Shown here: piece after piece, positions 1 through 7,002 of the stretch | Layout of the letters: every line of letters starts with the position of its first letter | Numbering within the stretch: the stretch's first letter is position 1 | From: Flavobacterium xanthum | GTDB taxonomy: Bacteria; Bacteroidota; Bacteroidia; Flavobacteriales; Flavobacteriaceae | Direction of reading: 5' to 3' | Length of the DNA: 64,000 bases | Assembly: GCF_900142695.1 (NCBI RefSeq) | Contig: NZ_FRBU01000005.1 | Span: forward strand, 1 to 64,000 | Program-made: the position numbers and the translations under genes | The notes under the pieces: generated by a model | Database searches by the model: none | What the model was told of the DNA's origin: nothing | Seen by the model: the letters and a program-made list of their open reading frames with translations, nothing else

Positions 1-1173
1 AGGAAACCGCAATTGCTCGAAGCCGTCAGACAAGGCAACTACCAGCCCCAACCCATTTTGGGCGTGGAAATTCCCAAAGGCAACGGCAAAACCCGTCTTT
101 TGGGAGTTCCTACCACTACCGACCGAGTGTTGCAGCAAGCCGTATCGCAGGTTATAGCACCATTATTTGAAACCGAGTTTAGTAGCAATAGTTTTGGATT
201 TCGTCCCAACAAGAATGCCCGACAAGCCGTTGGACAATCACGGGATTACATTCATCAAGGGTTGAACCACATTGTGGACATTGACCTAAAGAACTTCTTT
301 GACGAAGTAGACCATTGTTTATTGCTTAATTTAGTCTATCGAAAAGTGAAATGCAAAACCACGATGCGACTCATTCGAAAATGGTTACGTGCGCCAATAC
401 AAATCAAAGGAAAACTACAAAAGAGACGAAAGGGAGTTCCGCAAGGAAGTCCACTCAGTCCGTTATTGTCAAATATTTTGCTCCACGAATTGGACAAAGA
501 AATGACAAGACGCAAATACAAATTTGTACGTTATGCCGATGATTTTAGTATTTATTGTACGAGCCACATTCGAGCAAAAGCGACAGCACAAGCGCTTGTT
601 AAATTCTTGAAAATGAAGCTAAAGCTGACCATCAACGAGGAGAAAAGCGGGATAAAACGTCCCGTTCACTTCACTATTTTGGGATTCGGATTTGTGCCCA
701 CTTACAAGAAAGGAAGCAAGAACGATTATCAGTTAGTAGTGGCAGAAAAAGCGTGGAAGAAACTCAAAGAAAAGCTCAAAAACATTAGCCGCAAAACCGC
801 TCCAGTCAAGCTAGAAGACCGTATTGCCAAGATAAACGAAATTCAACGAGGATGGTTAAACTATTTTCGGGGAACTAGTATTATGGGCAAATTACGGGAT
901 TTAGACGGCTGGTTGCGCAACCGACTACGATACTGCATTTGGCACGACTGGAAAAAACCCGAGCGGAAGAGAAAGAATCTCATTCGGCTTGGAGTTGACC
1001 AAGGTCACGCTTATGCTTTTAGTCGCACTCGAAAAGGTGGTTGGGCGATTGCTCAGAGTCCAATTTTAGGAACGACCATCACTTTAAAACGCTTAAAACA
1101 AAAAGGGTATCAATCATTGACTGATGTTTACATCTCACTTAATCCATCTCTTTGCGAACCGCCGAGTACGTGA
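1..1173 (+). CDS. ltrA: Group II intron reverse transcriptase/maturase (partial, 5' end missing)
   Basis: Intron-encoded protein that assists splicing and copies the intron RNA into DNA during retrohoming. The frame is open to base 1 (RKPQLLEAV...), so the TTG at 13 is unlikely to be the true start and the N-terminus is missing. Visible are the RT fingers/palm block SFGFRPNKNARQAV, the segment GVPQGSPLSPLLSNI, the catalytic YADD box at 532-543, and the maturase (GIIM) signature RGWLNYFRG. The C-terminus is short, with no H-N-H zinc-finger endonuclease, as in endonuclease-lacking bacterial classes. The stop codon (1171-1173) lies inside the terminal loop of predicted domain V, so coding sequence and ribozyme overlap. 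Confidence 0.93.
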   Translation, partial: RKPQLLEAVRQGNYQPQPILGVEIPKGNGKTRLLGVPTTTDRVLQQAVSQVIAPLFETEFSSNSFGFRPNKNARQAVGQSRDYIHQGLNHIVDIDLKNFFDEVDHCLLLNLVYRKVKCKTTMRLIRKWLRAPIQIKGKLQKRRKGVPQGSPLSPLLSNILLHELDKEMTRRKYKFVRYADDFSIYCTSHIRAKATAQALVKFLKMKLKLTINEEKSGIKRPVHFTILGFGFVPTYKKGSKNDYQLVVAEKAWKKLKEKLKNISRKTAPVKLEDRIAKINEIQRGWLNYFRGTSIMGKLRDLDGWLRNRLRYCIWHDWKKPERKRKNLIRLGVDQGHAYAFSRTRKGGWAIAQSPILGTTITLKRLKQKGYQSLTDVYISLNPSLCEPPST

Positions 1174-1226
1174 CCCGTACGCTCGGTGGTGTGAGAGGCG
1201 CACTCCGTTAGTTTCTAGCGGAGCCG
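1156..1226 (+). ncRNA. Group II intron ribozyme domains V and VI
   Basis: Domain V: ACCGCCGAG (1158-1166) pairs with CUCGGUGGU (1182-1190), followed by a two-base bulge and an upper UACG/CGUA stem closed by a small loop. A CGC catalytic-triad candidate lies at 1160-1162. Domain VI: CUCCGUUAG (1203-1211) pairs with CUAGCGGAG (1215-1223) with one G-U pair. The folds were drawn by eye and the branch-point A was not assigned with confidence. Confidence 0.75.
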
Positions 1227-1262
1227 TCTACTCGATTAGGGAATCGGCTAAATATCAAACAA

Positions 1263-1511
1263 ATGGATAAATCAAATGAAGAATTAATTGCAAGTATTGT
1301 AGTAAATGAACCTAATTTCAATTACATAGCAAAAACAGGAAAAATAAACGGCTCTCTTTTGCAAGATATTAGACGAATATTAGATGAAAAAGAAAAACCA
1401 TTAAGAGAACGTAAATGCTATATACAGCAAAAACTTGATGAAGCAACCGAATTGCTTTATGAACACGGAATAAAAGAGCGTCCTTATCGTTTAGACCATC
1501 GTGGGGCATAG
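1263..1511 (+). CDS. Small hypothetical protein downstream of intron
   Basis: An 82-residue frame with ATG start lying about 27 bases after the predicted intron end. It is rich in Lys and Glu and probably mostly helical (KPLRERKCYIQQKLDEATELLYEHG), with no signal peptide or membrane segment. I do not recognise the family. Because it follows the intron so closely, it may be the gene or gene remnant into which the intron inserted, or an unrelated small gene. No ribosome-binding site is visible, which is normal in this phylum. Confidence 0.4.
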   Translation: MDKSNEELIASIVVNEPNFNYIAKTGKINGSLLQDIRRILDEKEKPLRERKCYIQQKLDEATELLYEHGIKERPYRLDHRGA

Positions 1512-1538
1512 CTGTTCCCTAACTTGTATATATCCGCT

Positions 1539-1588
1539 ACAAAGTAGCGCTTATACACCCAATTTTGGATGGCTTTGCGCTACTTTGT
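1539..1588. repeat. 12-bp inverted repeat (hairpin)
   Basis: ACAAAGTAGCGC (1539-1550) is the exact reverse complement of GCGCTACTTTGT (1577-1588), with 26 bases between. It sits after the small ORF ending at 1511. There is no clean T-run directly after it, so it is not a typical terminator. Confidence 0.5.
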
Positions 1589-1671
1589 TTCGTTTTATCT
1601 GTTTTCAAATATATTAAAATTTTTTCTTACAAACTATCAAAGCAACTTCATATTGTTGAATACCGTAAGTC

Positions 1672-1782
1672 GCGTGAAGGATGGCAGTGGAGCTCTTTAT
1701 GGTTTTGTCCCGCAGGGCAAAATCATAAAAGCGGGAACGTACAGCCTGACGCACCGCAGCCAAACGAAGGTGCGGCACGCCC
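1672..1782 (+). repeat. Dispersed structured repeat, subtype 1, copy A
   Basis: Begins GCGTGAAGGATGGCAGTGG and ends CACGCCC. The termini pair (GCGTG with CACGC). Inside are two variable hairpins: one at about 1694-1729, and one at 1750-1774 (CGCACC with GGTGCG). The same scaffold recurs at 11712-11824 (opposite strand) and 41699-41787. The stretch 1512-1924 otherwise holds the inverted repeat at 1539-1588 and the tig promoter. Short reading frames across it look accidental. Confidence 0.75.
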
Positions 1783-1859
1783 AAATCACTCTAATTATCC
1801 TAGAATTTTGGAGATAGAATCCGTTGGAATTCAATCGAGAACGTTCGGGCGGAAAAAAC

Positions 1860-1890
1860 TTGGTTGGCTTGTAAAAATTTTATAATTTTG
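1860..1890 (+). promoter_or_regulatory. Promoter for tig
   Basis: TTG at 1860-1862, 20-base spacer, then TAATTTTG at 1883-1890. This matches the Bacteroidetes -33/-7 consensus TTG-N17-23-TAnnTTTG and lies 35 bases before the tig start. Confidence 0.65.
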
Positions 1891-1924
1891 CAAACCGAAA
1901 TTATAATGTAAAGTAAAGAAGAAG

Positions 1925-3250
1925 ATGGATATCAAAAGAGTAGCAATAGACGCTGTAAACGAGACGATTGTAATGACTGTAGTTCACATGGATTACAAAG
2001 GTCAAGTAGCAAAAAGAATAAACGAAAAAATGCCTTTGGCAACGGTTAAAGGGTTTAGAAAAGGAGCGGTGCCTAAAGACCTTGTTGAAAAACAATATGG
2101 TAAAGCGATCAAACAAGAAGAAGTTCAAAAAGTAGTTGACTTGGCGCTAGAGCGTTTTGTGCAATCAGAAAGACTAAACTTGCTTGGAACGCCTCTTCCT
2201 AAAGTAAACGAAGCGTTTTCTTGGGATGCGGAAGAATTGGTTTTTGAATATGAAATTGGTTTGGTTCCTGACTTCACTTTAGACCTAGAAGCTAAAAACA
2301 ACATCGTAAAATATGTGGTTACTGCTGATGCGAAATTAATTGATGGTCAGGTAGAAAGAATCCAAAAACAATTTGGAACGGCAATTCCACAAGAGGTGGT
2401 TGCTGCTGATTCAGATGTTACAGGAACGTTCACTAACGAAGAGAAAGGAATTAATAACGCTACCACTATTGCTGCTGATCTTTTTAAAGACAAAGCGACT
2501 TTTGACCTTTTCATAGGTAAAAAAGTAGGCGATGTAGTTACGGTAAACACAAAAGGTTTATTTGAAGATGCACATCAATTGATGGACGTGATGAAAGTAA
2601 GTCATGATGACGTTCACACATTAGAGGTTGATGTTGCTTTCACAATCGAAGCGATCAACACCGCTGATTTAGCTGAATTGAACCAAGAATTGTTTGACAA
2701 ATTGTTTGGAGCTGGAACAGTTTCTTCATTAGAAGAATTGAAAGCAAAAATTAAAGAGGATGCTGAGACGCAATTTGCAACGCAAGCAGACCAAAAATTA
2801 TTAGGGGATGTTACTGAGTTTTTAATCGAAAGCACCAAGTTTGATTTACCGGCTGAATTCCTTAAAAAATGGTTGCAAACTGTAGGAGAGAAAAAATTAT
2901 CTCCTGAGGAAGCTGAGGTTGAATATGCACGTTCTGAAAAAGGATTGCGTTTTCAATTGATCGAAGGTAGAGCAATGGCTCAATCGGATATCAAAATCAC
3001 TTTTGAAGATTTGAAAACATTCACAACAAAAAATATCCGTCAGCAAATGGCACAATTCGGACAAACAAATCCTACGGACGAAGAAGTTCAAGGAATTGTA
3101 GCTAGAGTTTTGTCTAACCAAGACGAGGTTAAAAGACTTTCTGACCAAGTGGTGGCAGAGAAATTATTGGAATTGTTCAAAGAAAAAGCAAACCCAACAA
3201 CTAAAGAAGTGACTTACGACGAATTTATTGCTGCGTCTTACGGAGAATAA
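1925..3250 (+). CDS. tig: Trigger factor
   Basis: Ribosome-associated chaperone that meets nascent chains at the exit tunnel. The 441-residue length is normal. The ribosome-docking signature GFRKGAVP is at residues 43-50 in the N-terminal domain. A middle region corresponds to the peptidyl-prolyl isomerase domain, which is weakly conserved in Bacteroidetes, and a long helical C-terminal chaperone domain follows (ELNQELFDKLFGAG... to the end). The ATG at 1925 lies just after a good TAnnTTTG promoter. Neighbours clpP and clpX complete a tig-clpP-clpX order that is common in bacteria. A factor-independent terminator at 3363-3397 ends the unit. Confidence 0.95.
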   Translation: MDIKRVAIDAVNETIVMTVVHMDYKGQVAKRINEKMPLATVKGFRKGAVPKDLVEKQYGKAIKQEEVQKVVDLALERFVQSERLNLLGTPLPKVNEAFSWDAEELVFEYEIGLVPDFTLDLEAKNNIVKYVVTADAKLIDGQVERIQKQFGTAIPQEVVAADSDVTGTFTNEEKGINNATTIAADLFKDKATFDLFIGKKVGDVVTVNTKGLFEDAHQLMDVMKVSHDDVHTLEVDVAFTIEAINTADLAELNQELFDKLFGAGTVSSLEELKAKIKEDAETQFATQADQKLLGDVTEFLIESTKFDLPAEFLKKWLQTVGEKKLSPEEAEVEYARSEKGLRFQLIEGRAMAQSDIKITFEDLKTFTTKNIRQQMAQFGQTNPTDEEVQGIVARVLSNQDEVKRLSDQVVAEKLLELFKEKANPTTKEVTYDEFIAASYGE

Positions 3251-3334
3251 ATAGAGTTTGTACTGTCATAAATTCGAAAGTCAAAAGCCCTAAGAGCGCT
3301 AGAGATTATTAAAATTTTATGATTTGATTACAGA

Positions 3335-3363
3335 TTGTAAACAATAAAAAATAGTTATATTTG
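3335..3363 (+). promoter_or_regulatory. Promoter-like sequence before the tig terminator hairpin
   Basis: TTG at 3335-3337, 18-base spacer, and a perfect TATATTTG at 3356-3363. Its predicted start site would fall inside the terminator hairpin at 3363-3392, so it may be inactive, or may start a short RNA or a leader reading toward clpP. Confidence 0.35.
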
Positions 3364-3397
3364 AGCGTCAGAAAAATATTTTTTTGACGCTCTTTTG
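3363..3397 (+). terminator. Intrinsic terminator after tig
   Basis: GAGCGTCA (3363-3370) pairs exactly with TGACGCTC (3385-3392), followed by TTTTG. It lies about 110 bases after the tig stop. Confidence 0.75.
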
Positions 3398-3411
3398 TTT
3401 GAATTAATTTC

Positions 3412-3555
3412 AGGAGCTAATCCAGCTGTACGTTTCAAGTTTTTTCTTCCGTTTCCGTTTTTTAAATTCCTGCAAGAGCTTCCTTCAGTCGCTTTGCAAG
3501 AATAAAAAAACTAAAAAACGGAATTCAAAAAGCTTTTTACTCCCATCTGGGCTAA
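3412..3555 (+). repeat. Dispersed structured repeat, subtype 2, copy D
   Basis: Runs from GGAGCTAATCCAGCTGTACG to CATCTGGGCTAA. CCGTTTTTTA (3455-3464) pairs exactly with TAAAAAACGG (3512-3521), enclosing a hairpin GCAAGAGC (3472-3479)/GCTTTGC (3491-3497). The same scaffold is present in reverse at 46892-47034. It fills most of the 398-base gap between tig and clpP. Apart from this and the terminator, only an imperfect promoter (TTG 3569-3571, GACCTTTG 3593-3600) is seen before clpP. Confidence 0.7.
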
Positions 3556-3648
3556 AAAATAAGACATATTGACATCATTTTGAAATAGGTATGACCTTTG
3601 CATTAAATCGAATCACAAGATATTACGTAAAACTTAGAACAATAAAAT

Positions 3649-4323
3649 ATGAACTACGGTAAAGAATTTAAAAAATTTGCTACAAAGGACCACGGCGTAA
3701 ACTCGATGTATTACGATAAAATCGTAGGCGCAATGACTCCTAAAAACATGACTCCATATATCATCGAAGAACGTCAGTTGAATATTTCACAATTAGACGT
3801 TTTCTCTAGATTGATGATGGACCGCATTATATTCCTTGGAACAGGAATCGATGATCAAATTGCAAACATCGTTCAAGCACAGTTATTGTTCCTTGAAAGT
3901 GCAGATGCTTCTAAGGATATTCAAATTTATTTGAATTCTCCAGGAGGAAGTGTTTACGCAGGATTAGGAATTTATGACACCATGCAATACATCAAACCAG
4001 ATGTAGCCACTATTTGTACTGGAATGGCAGCTTCTATGGGAGCAGTTCTTTTATGTGCAGGAGCAGCAGGAAAACGTTCGGCTTTGCCACATTCAAGAGT
4101 AATGATTCACCAACCGTCAGGCGGAGCGCAAGGAGTGGCAACTGATATGGAAATCAACTTACGCGAAATGTTGAAACTGAAAGATGAGTTATACAAAATT
4201 ATCTCGCATCACTCTGGACAAACATTTGACAAAGTTCATACAGACAGCGAACGTGATTATTGGATGATTGCTGAAGAAGCAAAAGCATACGGAATGATTG
4301 ATGAGGTTTTAATAAGAGGATAA
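3649..4323 (+). CDS. clpP: ATP-dependent Clp protease proteolytic subunit
   Basis: Serine peptidase that forms the double-ring degradation chamber used by ClpX. At 224 residues it is slightly longer than Escherichia coli ClpP because of an N-terminal extension. The catalytic triad can be placed by motif: Ser129 in GMAASMGA, His154 in MIHQPSGG, and Asp203 in DSERD. The oligomer-forming handle helix (REMLKLKDELYKIISHHSGQ) is present. The gene lies 85 bases before clpX in the same direction, so the two are probably co-transcribed. The small gap holds AT-rich heptamer repeats. Confidence 0.97.
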   Translation: MNYGKEFKKFATKDHGVNSMYYDKIVGAMTPKNMTPYIIEERQLNISQLDVFSRLMMDRIIFLGTGIDDQIANIVQAQLLFLESADASKDIQIYLNSPGGSVYAGLGIYDTMQYIKPDVATICTGMAASMGAVLLCAGAAGKRSALPHSRVMIHQPSGGAQGVATDMEINLREMLKLKDELYKIISHHSGQTFDKVHTDSERDYWMIAEEAKAYGMIDEVLIRG

Positions 4324-4334
4324 AAATAGTTACA

Positions 4335-4400
4335 AGTTTAAGGTTTAAGGTTTAAGGTTTCTATAGGAACTTTAAACTTTAAACTTTTAAACTTTAAACA
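4335..4400 (+). repeat. Heptamer repeats between clpP and clpX
   Basis: Three tandem copies of TTTAAGG are followed by an inverted block of AACTTTAA-type units. The two halves can pair into an AT-rich hairpin in the clpP-clpX transcript. Similar AACTTTAAAC fragments occur before the gene at 10905. Confidence 0.6.
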
Positions 4401-4408
4401 AAAAAAGA

Positions 4409-5641
4409 ATGGCAAAAGTAGTATTAGAATGTTCGTTTTGTGGAAGAAAGAAGCCAGAAACTAGTTTATTGATTGCTGGTATCAATGCACATATTTGTGA
4501 TAAATGTATCGAACAAGCACACGGAATTGTTTTAGAAGAATTAAAATCTGGCGGAAGTTCAAAAATTGTTGGTGATTTGATTTTGAAAAAACCAAAAGAA
4601 ATCAGAGCGTTTTTGGATCAATATGTAATTGGGCAAGACCAAACTAAAAAAGTAATGTCGGTGGCAGTTTACAACCACTACAAACGTTTGATGCAACAGC
4701 AATTAGACGATGAAGTAGAGATTGAAAAAAGTAACATCATCATGGTGGGTCAAACCGGAACAGGAAAAACATTAGTGGCTAAAACCATTGCAAAAATGTT
4801 AGACGTTCCTTTGGCAATCGTTGATGCGACCGTTCTTACAGAAGCAGGTTATGTTGGGGAAGATGTTGAAAGTATTTTGACTCGACTGTTACAAGCTGCT
4901 GATTATGATGTTGCCAAAGCAGAACGCGGCATTGTATTCATTGACGAAATAGATAAAATTGCACGCAAGAGTGACAACCCGTCTATAACTCGCGATGTAT
5001 CTGGCGAAGGCGTACAACAAGCATTATTGAAATTATTGGAAGGAACCGTTGTGAATGTACCACCAAAAGGAGGACGCAAGCACCCAGACCAAAAATTTGT
5101 TGAGGTCAATACACAAAACATCTTGTTTATTGCCGGTGGTGCATTTGATGGAATCGAAAGAATTATTTCGAAACGATTGAACCGTCAGGCCGTTGGATAT
5201 TCGACTTCAAAAAATGTGGATAATATAGATAAAGACAATTTGTTGCAATACATTATCCCAAAAGACATCAAAGATTTTGGATTGATTCCAGAGATTATTG
5301 GTCGTTTGCCGGTTTTGACACACATGGATCCTTTAGACAGAGAAACGTTGCGTGCGATTTTGACACAGCCTAAAAATGCGTTGATCAAACAATACGAGAA
5401 ATTGTTTTTGATGGATGAAGTAACTTTTACCATCACAGATGAAGCCTTGGATTTTATTGTGGATAAAGCGTTAGAATATAAATTAGGAGCACGTGGATTG
5501 CGTTCTTTATGCGAAGCCATCTTAACTGATGCGATGTATGAATTACCAAGTTCTGATGACAAAATTTTAGAAATAGATGTAGATTACGCTAAAGAGACGT
5601 TGAATAAAAATTTATTGAAACGTTTGGAGATTGCATCGTAA
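4409..5641 (+). CDS. clpX: ATP-dependent Clp protease ATP-binding subunit ClpX
   Basis: AAA+ unfoldase that feeds substrates to ClpP. The 410 residues include an N-terminal zinc-binding domain (Cys8, Cys11, Cys30, Cys33), Walker A GQTGTGKT (114-121), Walker B VFIDE (176-180) and a C-terminal helical sensor-2 domain (GARGLRSL). The ClpP-docking loop reads VGY where Escherichia coli has IGF. The last 13 codons plus stop and five further bases (5600-5646) are repeated exactly at 6799-6845, marking an insertion right behind this gene. The reading frame itself is intact. Confidence 0.97.
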   Translation: MAKVVLECSFCGRKKPETSLLIAGINAHICDKCIEQAHGIVLEELKSGGSSKIVGDLILKKPKEIRAFLDQYVIGQDQTKKVMSVAVYNHYKRLMQQQLDDEVEIEKSNIIMVGQTGTGKTLVAKTIAKMLDVPLAIVDATVLTEAGYVGEDVESILTRLLQAADYDVAKAERGIVFIDEIDKIARKSDNPSITRDVSGEGVQQALLKLLEGTVVNVPPKGGRKHPDQKFVEVNTQNILFIAGGAFDGIERIISKRLNRQAVGYSTSKNVDNIDKDNLLQYIIPKDIKDFGLIPEIIGRLPVLTHMDPLDRETLRAILTQPKNALIKQYEKLFLMDEVTFTITDEALDFIVDKALEYKLGARGLRSLCEAILTDAMYELPSSDDKILEIDVDYAKETLNKNLLKRLEIAS

Positions 5642-5646
5642 AAAAT
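5600..5646 (+). repeat. 47-bp direct repeat, left copy (clpX 3' end)
   Basis: Perfectly identical to 6799-6845. It starts on a codon boundary and encodes [13 protein letters not shown] plus the clpX stop. Together the two copies bound the Fic-containing segment like attachment-site or target duplications. Confidence 0.95.
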
Positions 5647-5670
5647 TTCAAGCTCAATAAAAAATTAAAT

Positions 5671-5707
5671 AAAGCTCAAAAACATATGTTTTTGAGCTTT
5701 ATTTTTT
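5671..5707 (+). terminator. Terminator, 30-bp perfect palindrome
   Basis: 5671-5700 is an exact palindrome with half-site AAAGCTCAAAAACAT, followed by ATTTTTT. It ends clpX transcription and appears to have come with the insert. Confidence 0.85.
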
Positions 5708-5714
5708 AAATTTG
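5707..5714 (+). promoter_or_regulatory. -7 element for the Fic gene
   Basis: TAAATTTG matches TAnnTTTG and lies 19 bases before the ATG at 5734. No TTG is found at normal spacing, because the palindromic terminator occupies the -33 region. Confidence 0.4.
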
Positions 5715-5733
5715 TGAGCTCAAAGTAAGATTT

Positions 5734-6783
5734 ATGGCAAAGTATAAATTCGATTTAAAAAAAGAGATTCTAGATTATATTAACAAATATCCCAATAGCT
5801 CATCAAAAGATATTCATGAGGGGTTGGGTAATTTAGTAGCTTTTGCAACTATTAAAAGAACGATTGCAGCACTATTAAGCCAGAATTTTATTGTTACAAT
5901 TGGAAGAGGGAAAGCGACCAAATATCATATAAGTAAAGGGTTGGATGTTTTATTTCCAATAGATATAGAAACTTATTTTGCAAAAGAAATTGATGAAAGG
6001 CAAATAAAAGAGGTATTTAATTTTAATTTAATAAAAGAAACATTGAATACCGTTTCAATATTTACCAATGATGAAATCATAAAATTATCACATCTTCAAA
6101 ATAATTTTAGCGAGAACATTTCAAAACTGACTGCAGTTGAATATAATCAAGAATTTGAAAGGTTAGCCATTGATTTAAGTTGGAAATCTTCCCAAATAGA
6201 AGGAAACACGTATTCATTATTAGAAACAGAAAGATTATTAAAAGAGAAAGAAACAGCAGCAGGCAAAACTAAAGATGAGGCTGTTATGTTATTGAATCAT
6301 AAAGCGGCATTAGATTTTATTTTGGATAATTCTGATTATGTAAATCCTTTAACCGTTTCGCGAATAGAAGATATTCACAGTTTGCTTATAGAAGGTTTAG
6401 GGATTGATAGAAATATCAGAAATAGAAGAGTGGGTATTTCAGGAACAAATTATAAGCCTTTGGATAATGAATTTCAAATAAAAGAAGTATTACGCGACAT
6501 GTGTGAGCTAATCAATACTAAAGATAATATTTTTGAAAAGGCATTATTAGCCTTAGTTTTGTTGTCTTATATTCAGCCCTTTTCGGATGGGAATAAGCGT
6601 ACAGCAAGAATAATTAGCAATGCTATTTTGATGCATAATAAATACTGTCCGTTGTCTTTTAGAACTGTAGATTCTATTGCTTATAAAAAGGCAATGCTTG
6701 TTTTTTATGAGCAAAACAATATTAGTGCTTTCAAGAAAATTTTTATGGAACAATTTGAATTTGCAGTAAAAACTTATTTTTAA
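5734..6783 (+). CDS. Fic-family protein with winged-helix N-terminus and altered catalytic motif
   Basis: Fic proteins usually transfer AMP from ATP to hydroxyl side chains of target proteins. This 349-residue protein starts with a winged-helix-like domain (about 1-70; SSKDIHEGLG, IKRTIAALL). An inhibitory-helix motif of the S/TxxxE(G/N) type follows at 152-158 (SSQIEGN). The core loop is at 281-291, QPFSDGNKRTA, where the family has HPFxDGN(G/K)R, so the catalytic His is Gln281 (codon CAG). The phosphate-binding DGNK and Arg are kept. AMP transfer may therefore be lost or changed, with a nucleotide-sensing or regulatory role possible. It lies alone inside the insert behind clpX. Confidence 0.85.
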   Translation: MAKYKFDLKKEILDYINKYPNSSSKDIHEGLGNLVAFATIKRTIAALLSQNFIVTIGRGKATKYHISKGLDVLFPIDIETYFAKEIDERQIKEVFNFNLIKETLNTVSIFTNDEIIKLSHLQNNFSENISKLTAVEYNQEFERLAIDLSWKSSQIEGNTYSLLETERLLKEKETAAGKTKDEAVMLLNHKAALDFILDNSDYVNPLTVSRIEDIHSLLIEGLGIDRNIRNRRVGISGTNYKPLDNEFQIKEVLRDMCELINTKDNIFEKALLALVLLSYIQPFSDGNKRTARIISNAILMHNKYCPLSFRTVDSIAYKKAMLVFYEQNNISAFKKIFMEQFEFAVKTYF

Positions 6784-6798
6784 TTATAAACTCTCAGC

Positions 6799-6845
6799 TT
6801 GAATAAAAATTTATTGAAACGTTTGGAGATTGCATCGTAAAAAAT
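6799..6845 (+). repeat. 47-bp direct repeat, right copy
   Basis: Exact copy of the clpX 3' end at 5600-5646, untranslated here. Flanking bases differ on both sides (g/c on the left, t/g on the right), so the repeat is exactly 47 bp. Confidence 0.95.
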
Positions 6846-6864
6846 GCATTTTTCTTAAAAATAC

Positions 6865-6897
6865 AAACCTGTTCATTCATTTGGACAGGTTTTTTTA
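6865..6897 (+). terminator. Intrinsic terminator downstream of the right repeat
   Basis: AAACCTGT (6865-6872) pairs with ACAGGTTT (6885-6892) followed by a T-run. Its position just after the right repeat suggests it served clpX before the insertion. Confidence 0.75.
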
Positions 6898-7002
6898 TGG
6901 GGAAATTACACTATTTGTTATTGTTTGAAAAAAGGGACATTATTTTTTTTTATCAACGTCAGATTGTCGATTTTTGTCTATTCTAAATCACATAAACATA
7001 GC

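Larger units (their letters stand above)
1..1236 (+). mobile_element. Group II intron, 3' part (5' end outside window)
   Basis: The reverse transcriptase/maturase frame is open at base 1 and is followed directly by RNA that folds as intron domain V (about 1156-1191) and domain VI (about 1199-1226). The 3' end is probably near ctactcgat (1228-1236), which fits the usual AY ending, but the exact splice site is inferred. The 5' exon junction and domains I-III lie before the window, so the element cannot be typed fully. The protein appears to lack a C-terminal HNH endonuclease domain. Confidence 0.85.
5647..6845 (+). mobile_element. 1.2-kb insert behind clpX carrying a Fic gene
   Basis: The segment between and including the right 47-bp repeat holds a perfect palindromic terminator, a TAnnTTTG promoter element and the Fic-family gene. 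The right repeat is followed by a second terminator (6865-6897) that was plausibly the original clpX terminator. No integrase or transposase lies inside, so the route of arrival is unknown. The insertion is inferred from the duplication; an alternative is duplication by recombination during gene replacement. Confidence 0.7.

Noticed and set aside
1565..1885. Overlapping reading frames across the region before tig
   Set aside because: They run through the dispersed repeat and its hairpins, have no family resemblance, and conflict with each other in frame.
4335..4400. Possible CRISPR array
   Set aside because: Units are seven bases, AT-only and without unique spacers; no cas genes lie anywhere in the window.
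6925..7002. N-terminal extension of SerB from a TTG start
   Set aside because: The extra residues are low-complexity and lack family conservation; the ATG at 7003 gives the normal protein start.
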